From contig JAWXCK010000055.1 in the NCBI GenBank assembly GCA_034408855.1, positions 1-64,000 of the forward strand: a stretch of 64,000 nucleotides of DNA, written 5' to 3'. Source of the DNA: JAIYDQ01 sp034408855 (lineage in GTDB: Bacteria; Planctomycetota; Planctomycetia; Pirellulales; Pirellulaceae). Both the position numbers and the translations under genes were made by a program. Under the pieces are notes generated by a model. It worked only from the letters and a program-made list of their open reading frames with translations, made no database searches and had not been told where the DNA came from. Positions 42,962 to 52,082 of the stretch are shown here, piece after piece (positions within the stretch are counted from its first letter, which is position 1; each line of letters begins with the position of its first letter).

Positions 42962-44674
42962 TCAATGGTCCCTTTTCTTGCGCGTAGTTGGCCAAAGCCA
43001 CAGGATAAAACAGACACCGGCGATGACGCGAATGGGCCAGTCGCCTATCGCTTGCCAAAGCCCCCACCGGCCATCTCGCTTTGGCTCGGCGTGAATATAG
43101 CCAGCCTGAAGACGCTGGGTGACGGAGATACGTTTTCCACCGCCGTCGATCCAAGCCGAAAGGCCCGTATTGGCGGCTACCAACATCGGTCGACGATTCT
43201 CGACACTCGCCAAAGTCGCGTTCGCCAAATGATGATCGGAAATGCTCGAACCACGAAACCAGCCGTCGTTGGTGATGTTGACCATCACATCGGGCGATAT
43301 AGAACGCATTTCTGCCGATAGAATCTGTCGATGCAAGAAGTGCGGTAAAACGTTCTCGAAACAAATGCTCGGAATGATCGACGCTTTGCCATCCAAATCG
43401 AAGCAAACCGATTTCTCTCCGGCGCTCAAACGTGGCACTCCAGGTATTCGATTGAGGATCGGAAAATATTCGGCGAACGGAATATATTCGCCGAACATGA
43501 CACGATGCTGTTTTGCGTAGTAGTCCTTTATCGTCCGATCAGGTCCCAGCCAAAGAGCCGCGTTGAATTGATCATAGTCCGCACCCTGAATCCGGATCAT
43601 ATCGTTGCCGAGCAAAAAGTAGGGATGCGAGGCATCGTCGGTAGCGAACTTTACGGTCTCATACAAGCGAGTGACCCGATCCTCCAAGGCAGATTGGAAC
43701 GACTGAACGACGCGTTCGAGCTGCATTACATCGACCTTGTCTTCAATCAGCCTAGCCGGGAGCGTCGCTGAACCGTTCCACTCAAAAACAGGTTCGTTCC
43801 TTGTAAACGCCGATTCCGGCCAGACGATCAAATCAATTTTGGACGTAGCTTTCGCGGCTATTCGAGTTTGTTCAAGGTAGTTATCCCAAGACAGATCGTT
43901 GCGACGAAAATTGCTTTCTGGGTCTAAGTCAAAAATGGTCGGCGCGTTCTCTTGGATCAATAACGCCGAAAAAAGCGGTGGATTGTTTTCCGAAATCGCT
44001 TTGTTTCGCGAGACTTCCCAAACTCCAAATCCAACTACAGCAGCCAAAACTACACATGCACCTAATAGTTGCCAGCGATGCAATGAATACAAAACGATAG
44101 ACGCACCCGAGTGGCTCTTTGTGTTGAACCCGATCGTTCTCCCATGGTCGAGCATCAAAAACAAAACGAACGCTGCCAACACCACTGACGCACTTATCCC
44201 ATAGGCACCCAAGTGAGCTGCGATCTGAATCAGCGTCGGATGTGAAGCAACGACATGACCAAGCAAACAGCTCGAAAAGCCTGTGATTATATAACCTCGA
44301 GCTAGTTCAAGGCTTATCCAGGCCAACGGTGTAGCAATCACGATCGGCCATCGCCATCGATGCACGAGGACTCGTGAAAGTCCGACAAAGGCAACGGTGT
44401 AGATTGCCAAGTAAAGCGATAGGGCAATCCAACCTGCATAAAGTGGCCAAAAAGCTAAACGTATCCCCTGAAGAAGTGCAAGCCAACAAAGGCTCGCTCC
44501 GATCCAAATCGCAAAGTAATCGCGGCGCGTTAGTTTCTCCGATGGATAGATCCAAGTGAGATAGATCGAAACGCTCACTGCAGCGAGCGGCCACCAATTG
44601 AGCGGAGGAAAGGCGGCCCAAAGCAACAGCCCCGCCAAAACAGAGCGACTCATCGTTCCATCGATTTTTAGCAT
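42962..44674 (-). CDS. lnt: Apolipoprotein N-acyltransferase
   Basis: 570 residues. Six or seven N-terminal membrane helices are followed by a nitrilase-type CN-hydrolase domain whose triad is visible: Glu in IVWPESAF (about residue 287), Lys in YYAKQHRVMFGEYIPF (about 386) and Cys in IIPSICFENVLP (about 438). It adds the third acyl chain to lipoproteins in the cytoplasmic membrane. AGGAGGAAGGAG stands directly before the ATG, an unusually strong site. The preceding gap holds a long perfect palindrome. Confidence 0.92.
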   Translation of the reverse strand: MLKIDGTMSRSVLAGLLLWAAFPPLNWWPLAAVSVSIYLTWIYPSEKLTRRDYFAIWIGASLCWLALLQGIRLAFWPLYAGWIALSLYLAIYTVAFVGLSRVLVHRWRWPIVIATPLAWISLELARGYIITGFSSCLLGHVVASHPTLIQIAAHLGAYGISASVVLAAFVLFLMLDHGRTIGFNTKSHSGASIVLYSLHRWQLLGACVVLAAVVGFGVWEVSRNKAISENNPPLFSALLIQENAPTIFDLDPESNFRRNDLSWDNYLEQTRIAAKATSKIDLIVWPESAFTRNEPVFEWNGSATLPARLIEDKVDVMQLERVVQSFQSALEDRVTRLYETVKFATDDASHPYFLLGNDMIRIQGADYDQFNAALWLGPDRTIKDYYAKQHRVMFGEYIPFAEYFPILNRIPGVPRLSAGEKSVCFDLDGKASIIPSICFENVLPHFLHRQILSAEMRSISPDVMVNITNDGWFRGSSISDHHLANATLASVENRRPMLVAANTGLSAWIDGGGKRISVTQRLQAGYIHAEPKRDGRWGLWQAIGDWPIRVIAGVCFILWLWPTTRKKRDH

Positions 44675-44718
44675 CTCCTTCCTCCTAACTCCTCGGAATT
44701 GAATTCGCTCACACGCCG

Positions 44719-44792
44719 ATCAGCCGGTACGCGTTAGCGTCCGGTTTCCGTTTCGATGCGCAGAAACCGGACGCTAACGCGTACCGGCTAAT
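44719..44792. repeat. Palindromic repeat, family A copy 4 (perfect arms)
   Basis: The most regular member of family A. Perfect 27-base arms at 44722-44748 and 44763-44789 (left arm begins AGCCGGTACGCGTTAGCG) surround a 14-base loop. It sits between purL and lnt, whose orientations are both leftward, so it can end the lnt-side transcript or be only a mobile repeat. Confidence 0.85.
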
Positions 44793-44850
44793 TGTCTGGA
44801 AAATACACTCTTTTTTATTTCGAGGCATGAGCCTGAAACGAGCGGAACAA

Positions 44851-47784
44851 CTATTCCCAATCCAAAGGCGATCGCCAGGTTGTTTTGAGCGATTGCCATG
44901 ACAGATCGACTAATGTTGTGGAACCGGTTCGGATCAGCACGTTGTCTTTGCCGCTCACACTTCCAATTTTTACGCATGGAAGATCTTTCATCAGGCGTTC
45001 GAATGAATCGGCATCCGATGCTTTGACTTCGCAAACAAATCGACTGTTCGATTCTGAGAAGAGCAAGTTTTCGGCATCGAGAAACATTAACTCAGCTAAC
45101 GCTTGGACATCGATATCAATTCCCAAACCGCCTGCAAAACTCATCTCTGCCAAAGCAACCGCCAAGCCGCCTTCGCTTAGGTCATGACAAGCTCGCACCC
45201 AACCCGAAGAAATCGCTTGATGAAGCCCGACAAAAATTCGCTTGGCCATCACGGCGTCGACCTTTGGGACGGCACCACCACTGTGTCCGCGAACCATCGC
45301 CGCATGCGATCCACCCAGTTCATTGCGTGTCACCCCAAGCGAGTAAATCGGATTGCCTGCTTTCTTAAGATCCATCGTGACGCAACGCCCGACATCGTCG
45401 ACTTGACCTATCGCGCTGATCAAAAGCGATGACGGGATGGCGATTGTCTGCTTGCGGCCACTCGAATCGAACCAAGCGAACTCGTTGTTCAAGCTATCCT
45501 TCCCGCTGATAAACGGCGTCTTCCATGCCACCGCAAGGTCATGACAAGCCAACGCGGCGCGCACGAGCGAGCCCAATGTCTCTGGCCGATCGGTGTTACC
45601 CCAACAAAAATTGTCGAGAATTGCAATGCGACTCGGATCTGCGCCAACAGCGACCGCGTTGCGAACCGCTTCGTCAATCGCAGAAGTCGCCATGTGGTAC
45701 GGATCGAAGTCGCCAAAGCGAGGATTCATACCGCAAGAAATCACCAATCCGCGTTGACTTTCCAGCCTCGGTCGCACAACGGCTGCGTCGCTTGGTCCAT
45801 CGCAAAGCGGACCAACCAGCGGTTTGATAACGCTGCCAGCTTGAACTTCGTGATCGTACTGGCGAATAATCCAATGCTTGCTGGCGACGTTAGGCGAAGC
45901 GAGAATACTTTGTAGAGTCTTCTCGATGTCGTTTTGATTCTTTAAGGCCAGGTCGATCGGCAGCTCGGGTTTCGTTTCGTAGTTCGCTTGGCGAATAACC
46001 GGCGGGCGTCCTTCGTGCAAAAACTGCATGGAAACACAACCGACTTCTTGATCGGCATACATCAATCGCAATAAACCGGTCGGTACAAACTGCCCGATAA
46101 TCGCCGTTTCAACTCCCTCGCTATTGCATAGCGTTTTGAATGCTTCCCACTGATCCGGCGACACGGCCAGAACCATTCGCTCTTGGGCCTCGCTGATCCA
46201 AATTTCGGTATAGCTTAGTCCGTCGTATTTGAGCGGTGCTTTGTCAAGCCAAACTTCGGCACCCATCGACTCGCCCATTTCGCCGACCGCACTGCTAAAG
46301 CCGCCCGCACCGCAATCGGTCACGGCATTATAGAGACCTGCATCCCGAGCTTGCAGCAATACATCCAATACCATCTTCTCGGTAATCGCGTTTCCAATTT
46401 GAACCGAACCACCCGAGATCGAATCGCTTTCTTCGGTCAACTCGACGCTGCTAAACGTTGCTCCGTGGATACCATCGCGCCCCGTTCGGCCGCCCATCGT
46501 TACGATATAGTCGCCTGGCTTCGGACTCTTTTCGACTTTATCGACCGGCAACAATCCAACGTTACCGCAGTAGACCAACGGATTGCCTAGATAGCGATCG
46601 TCGAAATAGACAGCGCCATTGACGGTTGGGATTCCCATTCGATTTCCATAGTCACGAACACCGGCTACGACCCCTTTCATGACTCGTTTTGGATGCAGGA
46701 CGCCAGGCGGCAACGTTGCTGCATCACGATCGGGTGAAGCGAAACAGAAGACGTCCGTGCTGCACACCGGCTTGGCACCTAGTCCCGTTCCTAAGGGGTC
46801 GCGAATGACGCCGCCCAAACCTGTGTTGGCACCACCATACGGTTCGATCGCCGAAGGGTGGTTGTGCGTCTCGACTTTGAAGACGACGTGATAGTCTTTG
46901 TCGAAGGTAACAACGCCTGCGTTGTCCTTGAAGACGCTCACACACCAATCGTCCTTGCCAAGTTCCGCTCGGATTTTTTGCGTCGCGGCGAAGATCGTTT
47001 CTTTCAGCATACTGTTAAATTGTCGAGTTCCATTCTCGTCTCGATACTCGATACGACCGCCTAATGTTTTGTGACTGCAATGTTCCGACCACGTTTGAGC
47101 GACTGTCTCCAACTCAATATCGGTTGGTTCACGCCCGATTTTGGCAAAGTGTGTCTGAACCGTTTTCATTTCCGTCAACGACAGATAGAGCTGACCTTGT
47201 TTGCTCAATTTTTCTAGAGCAGCATCGTCAAGGTCGAGTATCGGCACAACTTGCTTAACGAAGACAAACGTCGAACCGATCTGCAACTCTTTCAATGCAA
47301 GCGGGCCAATCACGGTCTGTTCGATCGATTGATTCGCCAAAATCTTTTGGCATAGTCGTTCGATATCGGAACTTGAGAGTCCACGCACCCAAAACTTACG
47401 AAGCGTTCGGACAGCTTCGACTTGAATTTGCAAATCGAGCAAGGCTTGAAGTGTACTATTGGCGGCCGGGTCCATCACGCCTGGTTTTCTCATGACGTGA
47501 ATCAACGTCGCGGACTTTTCTCCGTTCGTTGAACGCCCCGCAAGCAACTCCGTCGCCCCTGCTTTGTTGATGACCGTTCGTTCGGTAACCGGATCGGACA
47601 GAAGTTTCTTGGACGCCAAGCGAATCGATTCCTCGTCGACTTCGCCTTGAATCAAGTAGCCGTAAGCCGCTTCGATCGAAAGGTGTTGACATAAGCCGAT
47701 TTCACGCGCGTCGGTCGCAACCTGTTGACCCAAAAGATCCGGTTGGCCATCAACTGGATGAATATCGATTTCCCACAATGTCAC
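44851..47784 (-). CDS. purL: Phosphoribosylformylglycinamidine synthase, large subunit with PurS-like N-terminus
   Basis: 977 residues, starting at GTG 47784. The N-terminal 170 residues contain two PurS-like ferredoxin-fold halves (WEIDIHPVDGQPD and IHVMRKPGVMDPA). They are followed by the linker and FGAM synthase core: TWSEHCSHKT (active-site His), VFKVETHNHPSAIEPYGGANTG (ATP site) and GGRTGRDGIHGATFSSVE. There is no glutaminase domain, so PurQ must be encoded elsewhere. It makes FGAM from FGAR in purine synthesis. The start overlaps the end of tyrA by about 35 bases, so the two are translationally coupled. Confidence 0.94.
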   Translation of the reverse strand: MTLWEIDIHPVDGQPDLLGQQVATDAREIGLCQHLSIEAAYGYLIQGEVDEESIRLASKKLLSDPVTERTVINKAGATELLAGRSTNGEKSATLIHVMRKPGVMDPAANSTLQALLDLQIQVEAVRTLRKFWVRGLSSSDIERLCQKILANQSIEQTVIGPLALKELQIGSTFVFVKQVVPILDLDDAALEKLSKQGQLYLSLTEMKTVQTHFAKIGREPTDIELETVAQTWSEHCSHKTLGGRIEYRDENGTRQFNSMLKETIFAATQKIRAELGKDDWCVSVFKDNAGVVTFDKDYHVVFKVETHNHPSAIEPYGGANTGLGGVIRDPLGTGLGAKPVCSTDVFCFASPDRDAATLPPGVLHPKRVMKGVVAGVRDYGNRMGIPTVNGAVYFDDRYLGNPLVYCGNVGLLPVDKVEKSPKPGDYIVTMGGRTGRDGIHGATFSSVELTEESDSISGGSVQIGNAITEKMVLDVLLQARDAGLYNAVTDCGAGGFSSAVGEMGESMGAEVWLDKAPLKYDGLSYTEIWISEAQERMVLAVSPDQWEAFKTLCNSEGVETAIIGQFVPTGLLRLMYADQEVGCVSMQFLHEGRPPVIRQANYETKPELPIDLALKNQNDIEKTLQSILASPNVASKHWIIRQYDHEVQAGSVIKPLVGPLCDGPSDAAVVRPRLESQRGLVISCGMNPRFGDFDPYHMATSAIDEAVRNAVAVGADPSRIAILDNFCWGNTDRPETLGSLVRAALACHDLAVAWKTPFISGKDSLNNEFAWFDSSGRKQTIAIPSSLLISAIGQVDDVGRCVTMDLKKAGNPIYSLGVTRNELGGSHAAMVRGHSGGAVPKVDAVMAKRIFVGLHQAISSGWVRACHDLSEGGLAVALAEMSFAGGLGIDIDVQALAELMFLDAENLLFSESNSRFVCEVKASDADSFERLMKDLPCVKIGSVSGKDNVLIRTGSTTLVDLSWQSLKTTWRSPLDWE

Positions 47785-48604
47785 GGATTTGTTTTCCCGC
47801 TATCAAGAGCTGTTCAACACGATCAAAATCTTTGGCTTCCATCGCCTCGATCCACTCACGCGAGATTGTGGCAAACTTCTGCAATGCGTGTAAGACAGGC
47901 TCTTGATTTTCCTCTAAGATCTGTCGCCAAAGTTTCGGGCTGCCAGCGGCAACTCGGGTCGTATCGCACCATCCTGTTCCAGTAAGCTCTAAAAGCTCCT
48001 TGGGCGTGCCCGAGGACAATATCGCGGCGAGAAGGTGCGGTAAGTGGCTCGTAACGGCAATCGCATTGTCGTGATCGCTCGGCGACATCCTGGTGGTTGT
48101 CGCGCCGAGATTTTTCCAAAACGTCTCGATTAAATTGACGATCGCTAAATTTGTACTAGCCGTAGGTGTTACGACGACACATTTTTGGTTAAAAAGATCG
48201 GCGGTTGCAAACTCGACGCCGCTCTTGTCGCTTCCTGCAATCGGGTGCGAGCCGACAAATCGGCTAGCCAAGTCGCTGTTTTGAAGCGTCGTCACAATCG
48301 TTGACTTTGTACTTCCAACGTCGGTAAACGTCGCTTTGCTACTTGCGAATTGCGAGGCTTCCAAGAGCGATTCGGCGATTTGTTGAACCGGAGTACAAGA
48401 AATAACTAAATCGGCGTTCTGTGCAGCCGATGCAAGATCAAGGTAGCCACTATCGATGGCTCCCAGCTCGACGGCCCTCTGTAGCTTCTTAGAATCGCGT
48501 CCGAATCCGACGACTTCAGTGGCTAATTTGTCGCGACGAAGGCGCATCCCGATGGAACCACCGAGCAAACCGACGCCGATAATACAAACACGCTGCCAAG
48601 TCAC
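47750..48604 (-). CDS. tyrA: Prephenate dehydrogenase
   Basis: 284 residues. The NAD(P)-binding Rossmann motif IIGVGLLGGSIGMRL is at about residues 8-22. FTDVGSTKS, RFVGSHPIAGSDKSGVEFA and DHDNAIAVTSHLPHLLA are the conserved catalytic regions (His in GSHPI). There is no ACT or chorismate mutase domain, so feedback control must be by other means. It produces 4-hydroxyphenylpyruvate for tyrosine. It lies 27 bases after rplQ and overlaps purL, which suggests that the alpha operon transcript continues into these metabolic genes. Confidence 0.92.
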   Translation of the reverse strand: MTWQRVCIIGVGLLGGSIGMRLRRDKLATEVVGFGRDSKKLQRAVELGAIDSGYLDLASAAQNADLVISCTPVQQIAESLLEASQFASSKATFTDVGSTKSTIVTTLQNSDLASRFVGSHPIAGSDKSGVEFATADLFNQKCVVVTPTASTNLAIVNLIETFWKNLGATTTRMSPSDHDNAIAVTSHLPHLLAAILSSGTPKELLELTGTGWCDTTRVAAGSPKLWRQILEENQEPVLHALQKFATISREWIEAMEAKDFDRVEQLLIAGKQIRDIVGNRYSSS

Positions 48605-48631
48605 GCAAACAACCGTGCAGATTCAAGTGAA

Positions 48632-49216
48632 CTATTCAGCACTCTCGGAACTCTCGGCAAAGGAAGGTTTGGTAGCCTTCTTTTTGACACGATCATTCTT
48701 GCCAACAAACTCGATGATCGCTCGAGTTCCGTTGTCACCTAAACGCGGCTTCGCCAATCGCATGATTCGCGTGTAACCGCCATCTCGGTCTTCAAAGCGA
48801 GGCGCAATCGTATCGAACAAAATGGATACAGCCGTCTTGTCGCGGATCATCGAAAGAACGCGTCGACGAGCATGGACGGCTGGTCCACGAGCTTCAACCC
48901 ACTTTTTCCAATCTTCGCTTTTGCGCCAAGCTTTGTAAGCGTCGGTGTTTCGCGCTGCGCTCGTACCAAACGGTTCTGCCGCTTTCTCAAACGTCAAACC
49001 TTTGCGGGCAATCGTGATGCACTTTTCGATCATTGGACGAATTTCCTTGGCTTTTTCAAGCGTAGTAATAATTCGACCCTTAACCTTTGGTACGCCGATA
49101 TCCAAATCGGACGTTTCGCGTTCGGTTAAGAAAAGGGCGCTCGTCATATTGGCGAACAATGCTTTTCGGTGTGAGGGCGAACGCCCCAGTACTCTTCCGC
49201 GTCTTCGGTGTCTCAT
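48632..49216 (-). CDS. rplQ: 50S ribosomal protein L17 with internal insertion
   Basis: 194 residues against about 120-130 in most bacteria. The N-terminus MRHRRRGRVLGRSPSHRKALFAN and the C-terminal GGYTRIMRLAKPRLGDNGTRAIIEFV are canonical L17. Between IEKCITIARKG and VLSMIRDKT lies an extra segment of about 45 residues, rich in Trp, Lys and Ala (AYKAWRKSEDWKKWVEARG), plus a short Ser/Glu-rich tail. The insertion probably projects from the ribosome surface. It follows rpoA as in nearly all bacteria. Confidence 0.94.
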   Translation of the reverse strand: MRHRRRGRVLGRSPSHRKALFANMTSALFLTERETSDLDIGVPKVKGRIITTLEKAKEIRPMIEKCITIARKGLTFEKAAEPFGTSAARNTDAYKAWRKSEDWKKWVEARGPAVHARRRVLSMIRDKTAVSILFDTIAPRFEDRDGGYTRIMRLAKPRLGDNGTRAIIEFVGKNDRVKKKATKPSFAESSESAE

Positions 49217-49302
49217 GACATCATTCCCGTTGATTCAAACAATCGTGCAATTCAAAATTTCAAAATTTTTAAGCGATCCTTCGAAAGCATCCCGCAGGAC
49301 AA

Positions 49303-50295
49303 CTATCGAGCGCTTTGGCTAGAAGGCAACCGCATTCCGAGGTGCATGTTCATCGCCGTTAGCTTTTCGCGAACTTCGGTCAAAGTAGTTTCGCCGAAAT
49401 TGCGGACTTCCAACAACTGATCTTCCGAACGCATCACCAAATCGCGAACGGTTCGAATTCCTTCCGCTTCCAAGCAGTTATTAGCTCGGACCGAAAGTTT
49501 TAGATCGTTGATCGGCATATTCAATCGAGCTTCAAGCTGAGCTTCTGGCGAACCTGGCCCACCGCGTGAAGTCGCGTAGACTTGTTTTCCGAGTTCGGCA
49601 TACTGAACAAATGGATTCAAATGCTTTCGGAGAATCTTCGTCGCTTCGACCAAGGCCATCTCGGGGCCGACCGAACCATCGGTCCAAATCTCGACGATCA
49701 AGCGATCGTAGTTCGTCTTCTGTCCGACTCGAGTTTCTTCAACTTCGTAGCGAACGCGAGTTACCGGCGAAAAAACGGCGTCGACCGGAATAATACCGAT
49801 TTCGTGATCACCTGTACTGTGTTCGCTGGCCGGTACATAGCCTCGACCATTTTCGACAACCATTTCCATCATAAACGGCGTGTCGGAGGTCAACGTCGCC
49901 AAAACGCAGTCGGCGTTGATAATTTCTACGTCAGCATCCGTTTCAACATCGGCACCGGTAATCGGACCGGCCTTGCTCCGTTCGACAGTAATGACTCGCG
50001 TCGACTCGCTATGGTTTTTAACAACTAAGCATTTAACGTTCAGGACGATATCGGTGACATCCTCTAGAACGCCAGGTATCGATGAAAACTCGTGCTGAGC
50101 TCCTCGAATCTTGATCTGGGTAACTGCACTTCCTTCGAGACTCGAAAGAAGAACACGGCGCAAGCTGTTGCCAATAGTGGCTCCAAAACCGCGCTCGAAA
50201 GGCTCTGCAACAAACTTACCGTACGTCGCACTCAGCGATGCTCGATCGACATTTACGACACTAGGTAGTTCCAATCCACGCCAACGGACATGCAT
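49303..50295 (-). CDS. rpoA: DNA-directed RNA polymerase alpha subunit
   Basis: 330 residues. The N-terminal assembly domain has KFVAEPFERGFGATIGNSLRRVLLSSLEG. The alpha-CTD starts at about residue 255 and contains LSVRANNCLEAEGIRTVRDLVMRSEDQLLEVRNFGETTLTEVREKL, the surface that contacts UP elements and activators. Length and order are standard. GAGGA stands about ten bases before the ATG. Located between rpsK and rplQ; rpsD, which normally separates rpsK and rpoA, is missing. Confidence 0.97.
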   Translation of the reverse strand: MHVRWRGLELPSVVNVDRASLSATYGKFVAEPFERGFGATIGNSLRRVLLSSLEGSAVTQIKIRGAQHEFSSIPGVLEDVTDIVLNVKCLVVKNHSESTRVITVERSKAGPITGADVETDADVEIINADCVLATLTSDTPFMMEMVVENGRGYVPASEHSTGDHEIGIIPVDAVFSPVTRVRYEVEETRVGQKTNYDRLIVEIWTDGSVGPEMALVEATKILRKHLNPFVQYAELGKQVYATSRGGPGSPEAQLEARLNMPINDLKLSVRANNCLEAEGIRTVRDLVMRSEDQLLEVRNFGETTLTEVREKLTAMNMHLGMRLPSSQSAR

Positions 50296-50366
50296 CTGGA
50301 GATTTCCTCAAAAAATTTGACTGAATGAAAAACTGCTACTTCAACACAAAGCAAACAAACCGACGA

Positions 50367-50789
50367 CTAGACTCGTCGTTTCTTGCGTGGTCGACAGCCA
50401 TTATGTGGAATCGGGGTAATATCCTGGATCAACTTGACGGTAATGCCAGCCGATTGGAGGGCGGTGATAGCGCTTTCGCGTCCCGACCCAGGACCTTTGA
50501 CTCGGACTTCGATTTCTTTAACACCATACTTTGCGGCCTTTTCGGCTGCCTGCTGGGCAGCAACTTGACCGGCAAACGGCGTACTCTTGCGACTTCCTTT
50601 GAAGCCGCACGTTCCGCCGCTAGCCCAGCACAGGGTATCGCCGCGATTATCAGTAATCGTTACCGTCGTGTTGTTAAACGTCGACTTGATGTACGCGATT
50701 CCCGAAGTCACGTTGCGTCGAACTTTTCGACGCTTGTTCGCAGCGTTGCTGCTATTATTGTTACTACTAGTTGAACCAGCCTTGGCCAC
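50367..50789 (-). CDS. rpsK: 30S ribosomal protein S11
   Basis: 140 residues, starting at GTG 50789 (AAGGC about seven bases upstream). Core motifs include GIAYIKSTFNNTTVTITDNRG, GFKGSRKSTPFAGQVAA and PIPHNGCRPRKKRRV at the C-terminus. The N-terminus has a low-complexity run of Ser and Asn (GSTSSNNNSSNAANKRR) not typical of other phyla. It binds 16S rRNA in the platform near the anti-Shine-Dalgarno region. Confidence 0.97.
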   Translation of the reverse strand: MAKAGSTSSNNNSSNAANKRRKVRRNVTSGIAYIKSTFNNTTVTITDNRGDTLCWASGGTCGFKGSRKSTPFAGQVAAQQAAEKAAKYGVKEIEVRVKGPGSGRESAITALQSAGITVKLIQDITPIPHNGCRPRKKRRV

Positions 50790-50891
50790 AATACTTGCCT
50801 TTCGGAAAAAGCGCTGACGTTGTCTATCTGAAGCTTGACAACAACCTCGATTGGCTGTGTCGGTAAAATAAGAATCGTTCGGCGATCAGGA

Positions 50892-51275
50892 CTACTTCAA
50901 GTCCTTGACGCCCTTCTTGCCTGCAACCGTCTTTCGCGGACCTTTTCGAGTCCGAGCGTTAGTGCGGGTGCGCTGACCACGAACCGGCAAGCCGGCACGA
51001 TGGCGCATCCCTCGGTAGCATTTAATTTCGCGTAGTCGATGAATATTCTGTCCGATTTGACGACGGAGCGGCCCTTCGACCGTGTAATCGCGTTCGGCAA
51101 GCGAAGCTAAACGGCTCAGTTCATCCTCGTCTAAATCCCGCGCTTTTTTCGTAGGGTCGATTTGCGTTTTAACGCAAAGCTCGCGAGCCACGTATGGACC
51201 AATGCCATAGAGGTAGGTCAACGAAATCACGACCTGTTTATCATTCGGAATGTCGACGCCGAGCAAACGCGGCAT
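50892..51275 (-). CDS. rpsM: 30S ribosomal protein S13
   Basis: 127 residues. MPRLLGVDIPNDKQVVISLTYLYGIG start, the INIHRLREIKCYRGMRHRAGLPVRGQRTRTNARTRKG-type core and a lysine-rich tail place it in the head of the small subunit, near the A-P bridge. AGGAG (51284-51288) lies eight bases before the ATG. It is the first gene of the leftward alpha operon; rpmJ (L36), often just upstream, was not found. Confidence 0.97.
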   Translation of the reverse strand: MPRLLGVDIPNDKQVVISLTYLYGIGPYVARELCVKTQIDPTKKARDLDEDELSRLASLAERDYTVEGPLRRQIGQNIHRLREIKCYRGMRHRAGLPVRGQRTRTNARTRKGPRKTVAGKKGVKDLK

Positions 51276-51300
51276 ATAGCCGTCTCCTAAAAACGGAACT

Positions 51301-51329
51301 TATTTATCTACATGGACTTACGGCATCAA
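51301..51329 (-). promoter_or_regulatory. Candidate promoter of the alpha operon
   Basis: On the minus strand, TTGATG (51324-51329) and TAAATA (51301-51306) are separated by 17 bases, which fits a sigma-70 promoter. The leader to the S13 start would be roughly 20 bases. This is pattern matching only. Confidence 0.35.
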
Positions 51330-51493
51330 ATCGATCGCACGTAGTTCCACTGGTTTTCAAGCAAGCCACGTAGTCTATCCGCGCGCTACCCTCTCACGCA
51401 AGGCTTGTTCCGTTTGCAACGATTTTTTATTTTTTTGGCACCAAAAGCGACCAGAGGAAAATGTGAGCGACGCGGTGTTAGCCTGGATTATTC

Positions 51494-51543
51494 ATCAGCC
51501 GGAGTGCGTTAGCACCTTACTCGGATCGCTAAATGATCAGCCG
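51494..51543. repeat. Palindromic repeat, family A copy 5 (degenerate)
   Basis: ATCAGCCGGAGTGCGTTAGC is followed by a shorter, decayed right part ending GATCAGCCG. It lies in the divergent gap between the alpha operon and the SnoaL-like gene. The remaining part of this gap includes a T-rich run at 51424-51438 but no gene. Confidence 0.5.
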
Positions 51544-51637
51544 TCTATCCGATACGGGCGAGGTCGGATAAAAACAAGAAAACAGCGTATTCTCCTGTAA
51601 AATCATCCTCACGAGACAAATCTAGAGGTCGTTCGAA

Positions 51638-52036
51638 ATGTCGATTGATTCCGATCGCGATGAAGTTTTAGAACTTACCCAACGTCTGCTCCTGGCAGCC
51701 ACCAGCGGCGACTGGGAGACCTATTCCGAACTTTGCGACCCGTCTTTGACTGCGTTTGAGCCGGAAGCGGCTGGGAATTTGGTCGATGGACTCGATTTTC
51801 ACCACTTCTACTTCAAACTGCCCGGCAACGACCATTCTCCGGTCCAATCGACGATCGTCGCACCCCATATCCGAATAATGAACGACGTCGCTGTCATCGC
51901 TTATGTTCGATTAACGCAGAAATTAAACGCAGCCGGGCAGCCGGTTACCGCCGCGATGGAAGAAACGCGAGTTTGGCAGCGAAATGCAGGAAGTTGGAAA
52001 CATGTCCATTTCCATCGCTCGCCCACTGGTCGATAA
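51638..52036 (+). CDS. SnoaL-like/DUF4440 (CaMKII association domain) protein
   Basis: 132 residues with the cone-shaped NTF2-like fold: an N-terminal helix pair (RDEVLELTQRLLLAATSGDWETYSELCDPSLT), then FEPEAAGNLVDGLDFH, and a C-terminal sheet with EETRVWQRNAGSWKHVHFHRS. This is the bacterial calcium/calmodulin-dependent kinase II association-domain type. Such proteins bind small molecules or oligomerise; many have no known role. It is followed by a triple 17-base repeat and an exported hydrolase gene. Confidence 0.78.
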   Translation: MSIDSDRDEVLELTQRLLLAATSGDWETYSELCDPSLTAFEPEAAGNLVDGLDFHHFYFKLPGNDHSPVQSTIVAPHIRIMNDVAVIAYVRLTQKLNAAGQPVTAAMEETRVWQRNAGSWKHVHFHRSPTGR

Positions 52037-52082
52037 TAGCGTCCTTATGATAATAGCGTCCTTATGATAATAGCGTCCTTAT
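52032..52082 (+). repeat. Three exact 17-base tandem repeats that carry stop and start codons
   Basis: GATAATAGCGTCCTTAT occurs at 52032-52048, 52049-52065 and 52066-52082. The stop of the upstream gene (TAA 52034-52036) is in copy one, and the downstream ATG (52081) starts at the end of copy three. ATGs at 52047 and 52064 each open a six-residue frame (MIIASL) whose TGA overlaps the following ATG in ATGA fashion. No Shine-Dalgarno is visible in the unit. Confidence 0.95.

Noticed and set aside
13205..51543. Considered whether the dispersed palindromes form a CRISPR-like or integron attC array
   Set aside because: Copies are kilobases apart, not in tandem, with no spacer periodicity and no cas or integrase genes in the window.
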